Assembly: GCF_004364865.1 (NCBI RefSeq)
Contig: NZ_SOAU01000001.1
Location: forward strand, 3,566,001-3,630,000
Source: Ilumatobacter fluminis
Lineage (GTDB): Bacteria; Actinomycetota; Acidimicrobiia; Acidimicrobiales; Ilumatobacteraceae
Length of the DNA stretch: 64,000 nucleotides
Direction of reading: 5' to 3'
Position 1 is the stretch's first letter, and each line of letters begins with the position of its first letter. A program made the translations under genes and the position numbers. Below the pieces are notes generated by a model. The model had not been told where the DNA came from. It saw only the letters and a program-made list of their open reading frames with translations, and did not search any database. This document shows positions 24,852-32,820 of the stretch, piece by piece.

Positions 24852-25655
24852 ATGGACGTGCACTCCGTACTCGACGATCTCGTCGCCGAACAGGCAGCGC
24901 TCGACGAGGTCGTTGCTCCCCTCGACCCCGAGCAGTGGTCGCTGCCGACACCGTCCCCGCGCTGGTCGATCGCCGACCAGGTCGGCCACCTGACCTACTT
25001 CGACACCACCGCCGCGCTCGCCATCCGTGACGCCGACGGGTTCACGGCACATCGAGATGAGCTCGTGGCCTCGATGACCGACGAACTCGCGGTCGACGAA
25101 GCGACACTCGGCCACTTCCGATCGCTCGCGCCCGACGCCCAACTCGCCGAGTGGCGACGCCGCCGCGCCGAACTCGAAGAGGCGGGCCGCACCCTCGACG
25201 ACTCGACACGAGTCGAGTGGTACGGCCCCTCGATGGGTTCCAAGTCGTTCCTCACCGCACGACTCATGGAGGTGTGGGCCCACGGTCAGGACATCTGCGA
25301 CACCGTCGGCGTCGAGCGCCCCGCCACCGACCGGGTACGCCACATCGCACAACTCGGCGTCATCACACGCGGCTGGAGCTATCTGGTGCGAGGCGAACAG
25401 CCGCCCGAGCGACCCGTCGCCGTCACCTTGACGGCACCGTCCGGCGAGATCTGGCACTGGAACGACGCCGACGCCGACGACGCCGACACGATCACCGGGC
25501 CGGCGATCGACTTCTGTCTCGTCGTGACACAACGACGGCATCCGTCCGACACCGATCTGGTCATCACCGGTGAGGCGGCCCAGGATTGGATGTCGAAAGC
25601 TCAGGCCTTTGCCGGCGGCGCGACCTCCGGCCCATCCCCCCGAGGAGACCGCTGA
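24852..25655 (+). CDS. TIGR03084 family metal-binding protein (DinB/MDMPI-like)
   Basis: This 267-residue protein begins MDVHSVLDDLVAEQAALDEV and has the four-helix DinB/maleylpyruvate isomerase-type domain. WSIADQVGHLTYFDTTAALA holds the first metal His and LMEVWAHGQDICDTVG the HxxD pair, as in mycothiol-dependent isomerase-like proteins. The C-terminal region is of the TIGR03084 type. Function is unknown, though members are typically next to acyl-CoA dehydrogenases or CoA ligases, as here. ATG 24852 is chosen because the family starts there; a frame open from 24774 would begin inside the repeat cluster. The stop overlaps the next start (TGATG). Confidence 0.85.
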   Translation: MDVHSVLDDLVAEQAALDEVVAPLDPEQWSLPTPSPRWSIADQVGHLTYFDTTAALAIRDADGFTAHRDELVASMTDELAVDEATLGHFRSLAPDAQLAEWRRRRAELEEAGRTLDDSTRVEWYGPSMGSKSFLTARLMEVWAHGQDICDTVGVERPATDRVRHIAQLGVITRGWSYLVRGEQPPERPVAVTLTAPSGEIWHWNDADADDADTITGPAIDFCLVVTQRRHPSDTDLVITGEAAQDWMSKAQAFAGGATSGPSPRGDR

Positions 25656-26896
25656 TGGACTTCGACATGCCCGCCGAGGACGATCCTCGCCGTCTCGCCG
25701 TCCGCGAGTGGCTGGAGGCGAACCCCGACCCGACCAATGCCGACCTCCACGAGGCCGGCTACATCGTCCCCCACTGGCCCGAACCGTACGGCTTGAACGC
25801 CGACCCGATGCACCAGCTCATCATCGACGACGAGCTGAAACGCGGCGGCGTGGTCCGCACCTCGTCGTCGACGAATGCGATCGGCGTCGGCTGGGCTGCA
25901 CCGACGATCTACCTCGCCGGATCCGACTGGCAGAAGGAGCGATTCCTTCCCAAGATCTTCAGCGGCGACGAGATCTGGTGCCAGCTCTTCTCCGAACCCG
26001 ACGCCGGTTCCGACCTCGCCAACCTCGGCACACGTGCGGTCCGAGACGGCGACGAGTACATCATCAACGGCTCCAAGATCTGGACCTCGGGCGGCCATCA
26101 CTCGCAGTATGGCATCCTGATCGCCCGCACCGACCCCGACGTCCCCAAACACAAGGGCATCTCCTACTTCATCGTGCCGATGGACCTGCCCGGCATCGAG
26201 CTCCAGCCGATCGTCGACATGACGACAGCCCACTCGTTCAACCAGACGTTCTTCGACAACGTCAGGCTCCCGGCGAAGTACCTCGTCGGGAACGAAGGCG
26301 ACGGCTGGCGCCTCGCCAAGGTCACCCTCGCCAACGAACGTGTGTCGCTCTCGTCGGCGGGCTCGCTCTGGGGAGTCGGCCCCAGCGCCGACCAGCTCCT
26401 CGACCTCGTCCGTCAGAACGGTGGTCTCGACGACCCGATCGCGCGACAGCGTTTCGCCCAGCTCCACATCGAAGCCGAGGTGCTCCGCCTGAGCCGCCTC
26501 CGCACCCTGTCCGCCCGCCTCCAGGGCAAGACCCCCGGCGTCGAGGCATCGATCCAGAAGGTGATCGGTGACGAGCAAGGTCAGGTCGTGATGGAGTTGG
26601 CGAAGTCACTCGCGGGCGCCGACGGCATGATCGCCGGATCCGGACCGAGCGGCGACCTCCCGTCGGGTTCGACCGGCGGACCGACCGAGGTCAACTTCAC
26701 CAGGGAGACCTCGCACTATCCCGACGTCGAGCCGATCTGGCACTACGGCTATCTGTTCGCTCCGGCACTCACCCTCGGCGGAGGCACCTTTGCCGTCCAG
26801 CGCAACATCATCGCCGAGCAGGTGCTCGGTCTCCCGCGCGACATCAACGTCGAACAGGGTCTGACCTGGTCCGAGTCGCGCCGCACCCGGTCCTAG
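25655..26896 (+). CDS. Acyl-CoA dehydrogenase family protein
   Basis: The 413-residue flavoenzyme has the three-domain ACAD layout. The N-terminal helices lead to QLFSEPDAGSDLANLGTRA (the FAD/substrate loop), then NGSKIWTSGGHHSQYGILIA, a middle beta domain, and a C-terminal helical domain with QRNIIAEQVLGLPRD. The canonical catalytic Glu position is not obvious in the last domain, as in the FadE17/FadE-like groups active on sterol or other unusual acyl-CoAs. It is coupled to the TIGR03084 gene by a 1-nt overlap and ends 6 bp before a convergent MFS gene. The substrate cannot be deduced. Confidence 0.9.
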   Translation: MDFDMPAEDDPRRLAVREWLEANPDPTNADLHEAGYIVPHWPEPYGLNADPMHQLIIDDELKRGGVVRTSSSTNAIGVGWAAPTIYLAGSDWQKERFLPKIFSGDEIWCQLFSEPDAGSDLANLGTRAVRDGDEYIINGSKIWTSGGHHSQYGILIARTDPDVPKHKGISYFIVPMDLPGIELQPIVDMTTAHSFNQTFFDNVRLPAKYLVGNEGDGWRLAKVTLANERVSLSSAGSLWGVGPSADQLLDLVRQNGGLDDPIARQRFAQLHIEAEVLRLSRLRTLSARLQGKTPGVEASIQKVIGDEQGQVVMELAKSLAGADGMIAGSGPSGDLPSGSTGGPTEVNFTRETSHYPDVEPIWHYGYLFAPALTLGGGTFAVQRNIIAEQVLGLPRDINVEQGLTWSESRRTRS

Positions 26897-26902
26897 CGGC
26901 TG

Positions 26903-28333
26903 TCAGCGACCGCCGGTCGTGATCCGCGCTCGCGTCGCGTCGACGTCGTCGTCTCGGATCCAGCGAGCCGTGAACACCGCCGGCAGCATCACGACGCCGA
27001 CCGCGAGAAACGACCACTGGTACGGCGGCAACTGATCGACGAGCGAGGCCGAGTCCGACATCCCCTGCAGCCCACCCGTCAGCACGGTCGCGCCCAACGC
27101 CGCTCCCGACGCGTACGCCACCTGCCGCTGTGTGTTGAACACCGACGCGGCCCGCGCCGTGTCGGCGATCGAGACCGTCGCGTACACCGAGGTCTGGATC
27201 GCGATGAACACAAACCCCATGGCGAGGCCCCGCGCAAACCCCATGGCCGCGAGCACCCACAGCGACGTGTCCAGGCCGACGAAGACATACGAACACGAGA
27301 TCAGACCTCCGGCGAGCCCTGCCACCGACATCAGCGCTCGCGGCCCGAACCGGGCGTACGAACGCCGCCCGAACAGATTCGAGACGACGAACACGCCGAC
27401 CGGTGTCGTCGCGGCGATCAACCCGCTCGTCGAGGCCGAATACCCGCGCAGTGATTGCAGGTAGATCGGCAGCACGAGGATCTGCCCGAAGAACCCGGCG
27501 TACAACATGGAGGCGGAGATGTTGACGACGCGGAAGTGGTGATCCCGGAACAGCGACAGCGCCAGCATGGGCCGGTTGCGGTGCGTCTCGACCCAGATCA
27601 TCGCCAGCAACATCGCGACACCGGCCACCCCCAAACCGATCACTTCGGGTGAGGCCCAACCGCGCTCGGGCCCGACCGACAGGGTGTAGACCAGCACGCT
27701 CACCGAACCAGCGCTCAGGATCAGACCGGCGAGATCGAGCGACCCGGCGTCGTCGTCGCGCTCCTCCCTGAGCACCATCCAGGCGAACAGCACCCCGAGC
27801 GACCCGATCGGCAGGTTGATGAAGAAGATCCAGTGCCAGGAGAGGTTGTCGACGAGCAGGCCCCCGAGCAGCGGTCCGAGCGCCGGGCCCACCACCGCAA
27901 CACTCAGGACGGCGGACGCGGCGCTGGCTCGACGCTCGAGCGGGAAGGCACGGAACACGATCGCCGACCCGATCGGGACGAGGACGCCGCCGCCCAGCCC
28001 CTGCGCCACGCGGAACACGACGAGCTGATCGAGCGTCCGGGCGAGTCCGCACACGACCGACCAGACGGTGAACCACGCCAATGCGGAGACGAACACCCGC
28101 TTCGAGCCGAACCGGTCCCCCAACCAGCCGGCGGCCGGGATCACCGCTGCCACCGCCAGCAGGTAGCCGACCGCGACCCACTCCGCCTCGTTCGCGGCGA
28201 CGCCGAACTCGTCGGCCATCGTGGGCAAGGCGACATTCACCATCGTCCCGTCGATCACCGTGATGAAGACCGCCAGGATGTAGACGATCAGGATCTGCCG
28301 CTCGTACGACAGTTTCCCGATCAGCTCACGCAC
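26903..28333 (-). CDS. MFS transporter, DHA2 (EmrB/QacA) family
   Basis: This 476-residue membrane protein has about 14 hydrophobic helices. The N-terminal helix signature is FITVIDGTMVNVALPTMADE (motif D1 of the 14-TM drug-proton antiporters). Motif A is GWLGDRFGSKRVF, and motif C-like glycines occur in VVGPALGPLLGGLLVDNLSW. Such pumps export hydrophobic compounds or metabolites using the proton gradient. No regulator gene is adjacent and the substrate is unknown. ATG 28333 places the first helix about 15 residues in, the family norm. Confidence 0.92.
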   Translation of the reverse strand: MRELIGKLSYERQILIVYILAVFITVIDGTMVNVALPTMADEFGVAANEAEWVAVGYLLAVAAVIPAAGWLGDRFGSKRVFVSALAWFTVWSVVCGLARTLDQLVVFRVAQGLGGGVLVPIGSAIVFRAFPLERRASAASAVLSVAVVGPALGPLLGGLLVDNLSWHWIFFINLPIGSLGVLFAWMVLREERDDDAGSLDLAGLILSAGSVSVLVYTLSVGPERGWASPEVIGLGVAGVAMLLAMIWVETHRNRPMLALSLFRDHHFRVVNISASMLYAGFFGQILVLPIYLQSLRGYSASTSGLIAATTPVGVFVVSNLFGRRSYARFGPRALMSVAGLAGGLISCSYVFVGLDTSLWVLAAMGFARGLAMGFVFIAIQTSVYATVSIADTARAASVFNTQRQVAYASGAALGATVLTGGLQGMSDSASLVDQLPPYQWSFLAVGVVMLPAVFTARWIRDDDVDATRARITTGGR

Positions 28334-28408
28334 CCGGCCGACCGTACGTCGGGGCCATCGGCGAACGCCAAGTCAGCAGCGATCAACGGGGCTTGGCAGA
28401 CTGCGGTG

Positions 28409-28699
28409 ATGATCGAGCATCGCTTCGACGCCGAGGTCTGGGTCGCCGAAAACGGCTCCTGGCGTTTCGTGACGCTCCCGTTCGATCTCTCCGACGAGAT
28501 CGACGACCACGCCCCCGACGCCAAGGTGGGCTTCGGATCGGTGCGGGTCGAAGCCACGATCGGATCGACGACCTGGTCGACCTCGGTGTTCCCCGATCGC
28601 AGAGCCGAGTCGTTCATCCTGCCACTCAAAGCAGCCGTGAGGCGGGCCGAGGGGATCGGTGACGGCGACCGTGTGACGGTGGGGCTTCGCGTCGCCTGA
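28409..28699 (+). CDS. DUF1905 domain protein
   Basis: A 96-residue single-domain protein: MIEHRFDAEVWVAENGSWRF followed by VTLPFDLSDEID, FGSVRVEATIGSTTWSTSVFPDR and LPLKAAVRRAEGIGDGDRV. This matches the small beta-barrel DUF1905 family, seen alone or fused to YdeI-like domains. No biochemical role is established. GTG 28406 is an equally possible start. It lies alone between two divergently organised genes. Confidence 0.85.
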   Translation: MIEHRFDAEVWVAENGSWRFVTLPFDLSDEIDDHAPDAKVGFGSVRVEATIGSTTWSTSVFPDRRAESFILPLKAAVRRAEGIGDGDRVTVGLRVA

Positions 28700-28816
28700 G
28701 CTGGGTGGCGGCGTCACCCGACAGCGTGATTGCGCCGCGACGTGGCTTCACGCCGGCGGTGACCGGGTACCGGATCCGACGTCACGACGATGTGACAGCA
28801 AAGGAGAACCCCGGAC

Positions 28817-29038
28817 ATGAACCGCATCACCCGCCGTACTTCTGCACTCGCCGTCACCGGCGTGTTGGCCCTCGGTGGCCTCACTGCCTGCGAAGACGAT
28901 GGCGACGGCATCGACGACGACGTCGAACAGGATGTCGAGGAGGACGTCAACGACGCCGAGAACGACGTCGAGGACGGTGTCGACGAGGTCGAGGACGAGC
29001 TCGACGGCGACCCGGACGACGGTGACGCCGACGAATGA
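28817..29038 (+). CDS. Small, extremely acidic lipoprotein
   Basis: This 73-residue protein has a signal peptide and lipobox (LGGLTAC, Cys25). The mature part is almost entirely Asp and Glu, with VEQDVEEDVNDAEND and VEDGVDEVEDELDGD showing a loose heptad-like pattern. AAAGGAG lies ahead of ATG 28817. It should be lipid-anchored outside the membrane. It could bind cations or act as a charged spacer, but no family is recognised. A strong hairpin follows 27 bp after the stop. Confidence 0.8.
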   Translation: MNRITRRTSALAVTGVLALGGLTACEDDGDGIDDDVEQDVEEDVNDAENDVEDGVDEVEDELDGDPDDGDADE

Positions 29039-29064
29039 TCCGCTGACGACCCGATCAGCGTTCG

Positions 29065-29097
29065 CGTGGCGGGGCGGCTTCGAGCCGCCCCGCCACG
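29065..29097. terminator. Perfect 14-bp hairpin between convergent genes
   Basis: CGTGGCGGGGCGGC and its exact complement GCCGCCCCGCCACG flank a TTCGA loop. It lies between the acidic lipoprotein stop (29038) and the SET-domain stop (29167), so it can serve both. No long T-run is seen on either side. Confidence 0.7.
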
Positions 29098-29166
29098 AGC
29101 GCGCCCGGGATCATCGTGCCCGGGCTCGCCGTGCCTGCGTTCATCGTGGCTGCACGTCGTCGAGCG

Positions 29167-29592
29167 CTACAGCCAGCCGTGCCACTCGGCGTAGTCGTCG
29201 CCGTAGTTGATGCACAGCTCCTCGCCCTTCTTGATCGTCCGCTCGGCCACGTACACGTGCGCCGGCTTCGCCGGATCCCCGTCGTCGCACAACTCGTACC
29301 GGAGGTTCGCGTCCGGATCGTGGTTGAACAGCCCACCCACACCGAGGGCGAGTGCCACCCCGCCCTCGTGCCATTCGAACACGTAGTCGACGAGCAGCGT
29401 CTCGGCCAGCGACTCGTACTCCTCGTCGGAGAACAGCAGGACCGGAGCAACGTGCACGACCTCGTCGGCCTGGATCTTGCGCGTGGCGAACACGCCCCGA
29501 CCGTGGACGGGTGACGGCCGAACCGCCCAGCTCGGGTTGCCGTCACCGATTCCAGCGACAGCTGGCTTCGAGGCCTTCTTCTTCTCACCCAC
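29167..29592 (-). CDS. SET domain protein (putative lysine methyltransferase)
   Basis: A 141-residue protein that is essentially one SET domain. HGRGVFATRKIQADEVV forms the N-terminal motif with SAM-contacting glycine, GGLFNHDPDANLRYE matches the NHxxxxN core, and GEELCINYGDDY supplies the catalytic Tyr strand. The last residues, WHGWL, resemble a post-SET tail without Cys residues. Such stand-alone bacterial SET proteins may methylate lysines of host proteins; the target is unknown. The start is GTG 29592, with a basic MGEKKK tail. It is monocistronic and convergent to the acidic lipoprotein. Confidence 0.88.
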   Translation of the reverse strand: MGEKKKASKPAVAGIGDGNPSWAVRPSPVHGRGVFATRKIQADEVVHVAPVLLFSDEEYESLAETLLVDYVFEWHEGGVALALGVGGLFNHDPDANLRYELCDDGDPAKPAHVYVAERTIKKGEELCINYGDDYAEWHGWL

Positions 29593-29674
29593 GCGAGCCG
29601 TCGACTCCTGACACGGCAGCGAATGTACCGATGCCAGCCGCCCGCCCCACGCACGGCGTCGAATCAGTCGCCGG

Positions 29675-30148
29675 TCACTGGTCGCCGATCCGCTTCGAGA
29701 GTGGGTGCAGCACGGCGAGCGAGATCAGCGCGATGGCGGCGGCAACCAGTGGAGCGATCCACAATCCGAGCCCGCACGCGACACCGATCGCGGCGGCGAC
29801 CCACAGCGACGCAGCGGTGGTCAGCCCCTTGACCTCACCCTCTCGTTCCCGCTTCAAGATCGTCCCGCCGCCGATGAAGCCGACACCGGCAGCGACGTAC
29901 GACGCGATGCGGCCCGGGTCGACGACCACATTTGTCGCCGACCGGTCGTCGACGATGAAACCGTCGAACCCTGCGACGGAAACAACGGCGAACAACGCTG
30001 CACCGAGCGACAGGAGCATGTGCGTCCGGAGCCCGGCGGGCTGTCCGTGGTGCTCTCGTTGGAGTCCGAGCGAACCACCGATCACGCTGGCGACGAGGAG
30101 TCGGACTGCGATCTCCCACTCGGGGACGTTCGCCGCCTCGGCGATCAC
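29675..30148 (-). CDS. MgtC/SapB family membrane protein
   Basis: This 157-residue protein has about four to five helices in the MgtC N-terminal (transmembrane) domain. LLVASVIGGSLGLQREHHGQ contains the conserved Arg-Glu. GVGFIGGGTILKREREGEV and GLTTAASLWVAAAIGVACG are family signatures. The C-terminal ACT-like cytosolic domain of Salmonella MgtC is absent, which makes it the short form. MgtC proteins modulate ATP synthase or acid/magnesium stress responses. GTG 30148 overlaps the stop of the Pro-rich gene upstream (GTGA). It is the last gene of a hemerythrin-Pro-rich-MgtC operon. Confidence 0.9.
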   Translation of the reverse strand: MIAEAANVPEWEIAVRLLVASVIGGSLGLQREHHGQPAGLRTHMLLSLGAALFAVVSVAGFDGFIVDDRSATNVVVDPGRIASYVAAGVGFIGGGTILKREREGEVKGLTTAASLWVAAAIGVACGLGLWIAPLVAAAIALISLAVLHPLSKRIGDQ

Positions 30149-30333
30149 GGTCGGACCGGTGCCGGCCGGAACGGTTCCGTCGGCGGCGGACTCGGTGGCG
30201 GCGATGGCGACGGACCCGGGTGGATCGGGCGGTCGGGCCCGGGGGCCGGGTCGGGACGATACGGCTCCGGGGGCTCCGGGCGCGCGGGCGGCTGTGGCGG
30301 AGGCAGCGGATCGTCCGAGACTCGGGCGATCAT
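30145..30333 (-). CDS. 62-residue proline-rich protein coupled to hemerythrin and MgtC
   Basis: A short frame with ATG 30333 overlapping the hemerythrin stop (ATGA at 30330-30333) and TGA overlapping the GTG of the MgtC gene (30145-30148). After MIARVSDDPL it is nearly half proline (PPPQPPARPEPPEP, PSPSPPPSPPPTEP), so no globular fold is expected. The two precise overlaps make it likely to be translated as part of the operon rather than being a gap. It may be a flexible partner or a coupling ORF; no family is known. The high Pro content alone could also arise from GC-rich spacer DNA, which keeps confidence moderate. Confidence 0.55.
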   Translation of the reverse strand: MIARVSDDPLPPPQPPARPEPPEPYRPDPAPGPDRPIHPGPSPSPPPSPPPTEPFRPAPVRP

Positions 30334-30776
30334 CCGACCGTTTCGCGGCGACGCTCCATGTCGTCGCGATACCCCTCGGCGAGCTGACGCTTCTCGTCCT
30401 CGGTCAGCGCCTTCCCGGCCACCTGGAACACTTCCTGCTCTTCCTCGTCGAGGTGATGCGTGAGACGGTGGGCGAGGTCGCGAGCAGTCTGGATCCACTG
30501 CGGACCGCTCATGTCGTACTCCTCGAGCTGCTCGACGTAGTCGTCGAGTTCCTTGTGCTCGGACACCGAGTGACGCGCCTTGTCCTGCGTGAGATCGTGC
30601 TCCATCAGCGGCACGTAGAAGTAGCGCTCCTCGGCACCGGCATGCGCCTCGAGTTCGCGCTTCAGGCGATCGAACAACTCCCGTCGTCCATCGCTGTCGC
30701 CTTCGGTCTTGAGCAAGAGATCGGCCAGCTGGCGCTGGGTCTCGTGGTCGTCGCGTAGGGCCTCGAAGATGTTCAT
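30330..30776 (-). CDS. Hemerythrin HHE domain protein
   Basis: This 148-residue all-helical protein has metal ligands in the expected places: DDHETQ near residue 11, LEAHAGAEERYFY near 45, HSVSEHKELDDY near 72 and LAHRLTHHLDEEEQEVF near 108. Hemerythrin-like proteins bind a di-iron centre and sense or carry O2, NO or peroxide, or store iron. ATG 30776 has AGGAG at the right distance. It is the first gene of the operon with the Pro-rich ORF and mgtC-like gene. The operon's purpose is unknown. Confidence 0.92.
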   Translation of the reverse strand: MNIFEALRDDHETQRQLADLLLKTEGDSDGRRELFDRLKRELEAHAGAEERYFYVPLMEHDLTQDKARHSVSEHKELDDYVEQLEEYDMSGPQWIQTARDLAHRLTHHLDEEEQEVFQVAGKALTEDEKRQLAEGYRDDMERRRETVG

Positions 30777-30841
30777 GGTCGCTCCTGTGGAAGATCGATC
30801 GGACGACCGATCGATTCCCGGTGAGCGACCGCGTCAAACCA

Positions 30842-31375
30842 TCAGGCGACGCGCAGCGGCCGGGGCGGAGCGTCGGGGCCGACCCCGCGACGTGCACGCC
30901 GCTCGCTGATGTGACGGCCGTCGGCCGTAAGAGCGACGAGTCGATCGTGCGTCACGCACAAGGCGATCATCGGCGTCCACGCCTCGGGGCCGAGGAATCG
31001 GACGTCGTGGGGGACGTCGGTGCGGCACATACGACCGCCGGCCACGTCGACGGTCCAGCAGGTCCCCTCCCCCGCCAGCCGGATCATCCCGACGGCGGCG
31101 AACTCGGCACCGACCGGCCGAGCGAAGTCGGGCTCGTCGATCGGGCGAGGATGGGTGAAGCTGGCGAAGGCGTCGTCGCACCGGACCGACGCCGGGTCGA
31201 TCACCACGTCGACGTCGGCATCGTTGGCGGCGTTGAGCGCACTCACCAACGAGTCGGTGTCGGCATGGTCGAGATTGAACGTCGACCGGATGACGAGATT
31301 CGATCCCCCCATCTCGACGACGAGCCGGGGCCCGTCGGACGGGTTGACAGCGGGGCGGGGTGATTCGGGCAGCAT
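30842..31375 (-). CDS. Uncharacterised 177-residue protein, partly STAS-like
   Basis: I do not recognise this family with certainty. The middle part reads LVVEMGGSNLVIRSTFNLDH and then SLVSALNAANDADVDVVIDP, a beta-alpha-beta pattern reminiscent of STAS (anti-anti-sigma) domains, followed by a Cys-containing beta-rich region. The C-terminus is basic (HISERRARRGVG). ATG 31375 is chosen because GAGGAGGACACC precedes it; the frame remains open further upstream. No signal peptide or membrane segment is present. It lies alone between the hemerythrin promoter and an acyl-CoA dehydrogenase terminator. Confidence 0.7.
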   Translation of the reverse strand: MLPESPRPAVNPSDGPRLVVEMGGSNLVIRSTFNLDHADTDSLVSALNAANDADVDVVIDPASVRCDDAFASFTHPRPIDEPDFARPVGAEFAAVGMIRLAGEGTCWTVDVAGGRMCRTDVPHDVRFLGPEAWTPMIALCVTHDRLVALTADGRHISERRARRGVGPDAPPRPLRVA

Positions 31376-31447
31376 CAGCGGTGTCCTCCTCGAGTTGCCT
31401 CGCATCCTGCCGTGGTCGTGTAACAGGACGGTGACAGACCAGCACCG

Positions 31448-31487
31448 AAAAGACGACATCGCCCGCACCACGACGGGTGCGGGCGAT
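31448..31487 (-). terminator. Rho-independent terminator of the acyl-CoA dehydrogenase gene
   Basis: A 12-bp perfect stem ATCGCCCGCACC / GGTGCGGGCGAT (31458-31469, 31476-31487) with loop ACGACG. Read on the minus strand it is followed by GTCGTCTTTTCGG, giving a short T-run. It lies 57 bp after the stop of the 31544-32758 gene. Confidence 0.75.
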
Positions 31488-31543
31488 ATCACACTGTGTG
31501 GGCGCCATCCGAGAGCGGCGCCGAGGTCGGGCGAGCGACGTGA

Positions 31544-32758
31544 TCACTCGATGCGCAGGCCGGAGATGGCCCGGGAGATCACGAGCTGCTGGATCTGCTC
31601 GGTGCCCTCGAAGATGTCGTGGATCTTGGCGTCACGGTGCCAACGCTCGACCGGGTACTCACGGGTGTAGCCGTACCCACCGAGGATCTGGATCGCACGC
31701 TCGGTCACCCACGTGGCGACACGGCCGGCCTTGAGCTTGGCCATCGAACCCTCGGCGTTCTGGAACTTGCGCTGCTTGCCGAGCCAAGCGGCCCGCCAGA
31801 TCATTCCGCGCGTCGCCTCGATCTCGGTCGCCATGTCGGCGAGCATGAACGCGATCGACTGGTTCATGATGATCGGACGGCCGAACGCCTCGCGCTCCTT
31901 GGCGTACTCGAGGGAGTACTCGTAGGCGGCGCGGGCGATGCCGAGCGCCTGTGCGCCGACCGACGGGCGGGTCGCCTCGAAGGTCTGCATGGCGGCCTGG
32001 GCGTTGCCGGGCTTGCCCTCACGGACACGAGCGAGACGCTCGTCGAGCTTCTCCTTGCCACCGAGCAGGCAGTTGCCCGGAACACGGACGTCGTCGAGCA
32101 CGACCTCGGCGGTGTGGCTCGCACGGATGCCGTGCTTCTTGTACTTCTGGCCCTGCGAGAGCCCCTTGGTGCCCGGCGGGATGATGAAGCTGGCATGGCC
32201 CTTCGAGCCGAGCGACGGGTCGACGACGCCGACCACGACGTGGACGTCGGCGATGCCACCGTTGGTGATCCAGGCCTTGGTGCCGTTCAGCACCCACTCG
32301 TCGTTGGCCTCGTCGTAGACGGCGCTCGTGCGGTAGCCACCGACGTCGGAACCGGCGTCGGGCTCACTCGCGGCAAAGGCGCCGAGGGCGATCTTGTCGG
32401 GCGTGCCATAGCACTGCGGCACCCATTCCATGACCTGCTCGGGCGTGCCGGACGCGGCGATACCGGCAGCGGCGAGGCCCGTCCCCATGATCGCCATGCC
32501 GAGACCGGCATCGCCCCAGAAGAGCTCCTCGATTGCGACCGGCATGGTCAGCCCGGTCGGGTCGTTCATCATGGCCTCGGCCATGAACTCCCAACCGTAG
32601 AGCCCGATCTGGGCGGCTTGCTCGACGACGGGATACGGGAACTCCTCACGCTCGTCCCACTCCTCGGCGTTCGGGCGCATCACGTCTTCTGCGAACCCGT
32701 GCACCCACTTCTGCAGCTGGAGCTGGTCCTCGTTGAGTTCCATGGAGAATTCGGCCAT
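31544..32758 (-). CDS. Acyl-CoA dehydrogenase
   Basis: The protein is 404 residues with canonical ACAD motifs. ALGAFAASEPDAGSDVGGYR is the FAD/substrate loop, NGTKAWITNGG the second flavin motif, LGGYGYTREYPVERWHRDAK the third, and IHDIFEGTEQIQQL carries the C-terminal Glu that is the likely catalytic base. It catalyses FAD-dependent alpha-beta desaturation of acyl-CoA, probably in beta-oxidation. The gene is monocistronic, with a terminator behind it and a 46-bp palindromic operator ahead, so it is probably under its own TetR- or FadR-like control. ATG 32758 is the family start. Confidence 0.95.
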   Translation of the reverse strand: MAEFSMELNEDQLQLQKWVHGFAEDVMRPNAEEWDEREEFPYPVVEQAAQIGLYGWEFMAEAMMNDPTGLTMPVAIEELFWGDAGLGMAIMGTGLAAAGIAASGTPEQVMEWVPQCYGTPDKIALGAFAASEPDAGSDVGGYRTSAVYDEANDEWVLNGTKAWITNGGIADVHVVVGVVDPSLGSKGHASFIIPPGTKGLSQGQKYKKHGIRASHTAEVVLDDVRVPGNCLLGGKEKLDERLARVREGKPGNAQAAMQTFEATRPSVGAQALGIARAAYEYSLEYAKEREAFGRPIIMNQSIAFMLADMATEIEATRGMIWRAAWLGKQRKFQNAEGSMAKLKAGRVATWVTERAIQILGGYGYTREYPVERWHRDAKIHDIFEGTEQIQQLVISRAISGLRIE

Positions 32759-32763
32759 GGAAC

Positions 32764-32809
32764 CAAGTTACTCCCGGGTAACCGGGTTTGTCTACCCTCG
32801 GGTAACTTG
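32764..32809. promoter_or_regulatory. 46-bp imperfect palindrome, operator candidate
   Basis: CAAGTTACTCCCGGGTA on the left and TACCCTCGGGTAACTTG on the right are near-perfect inverted copies. Each half contains its own TTACyC...GGGTAA palindrome (32768-32781 and 32793-32805). The element lies 6-51 bp upstream of the acyl-CoA dehydrogenase ATG, within its 5' untranslated or promoter region. It also lies 12 bp beyond the stop of the SGNH acyltransferase. Two dimer sites for a TetR-like repressor are the simplest reading. Confidence 0.7.
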
Positions 32810-32820
32810 TCGCGAGACCG

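Noticed and set aside
30334-30897. Upstream extension of the Pro-rich frame to about 250 codons
   Set aside because: The extension is antisense-like sequence overlapping the certain hemerythrin gene; only the last 62 codons have a fitting start with an ATGA overlap.
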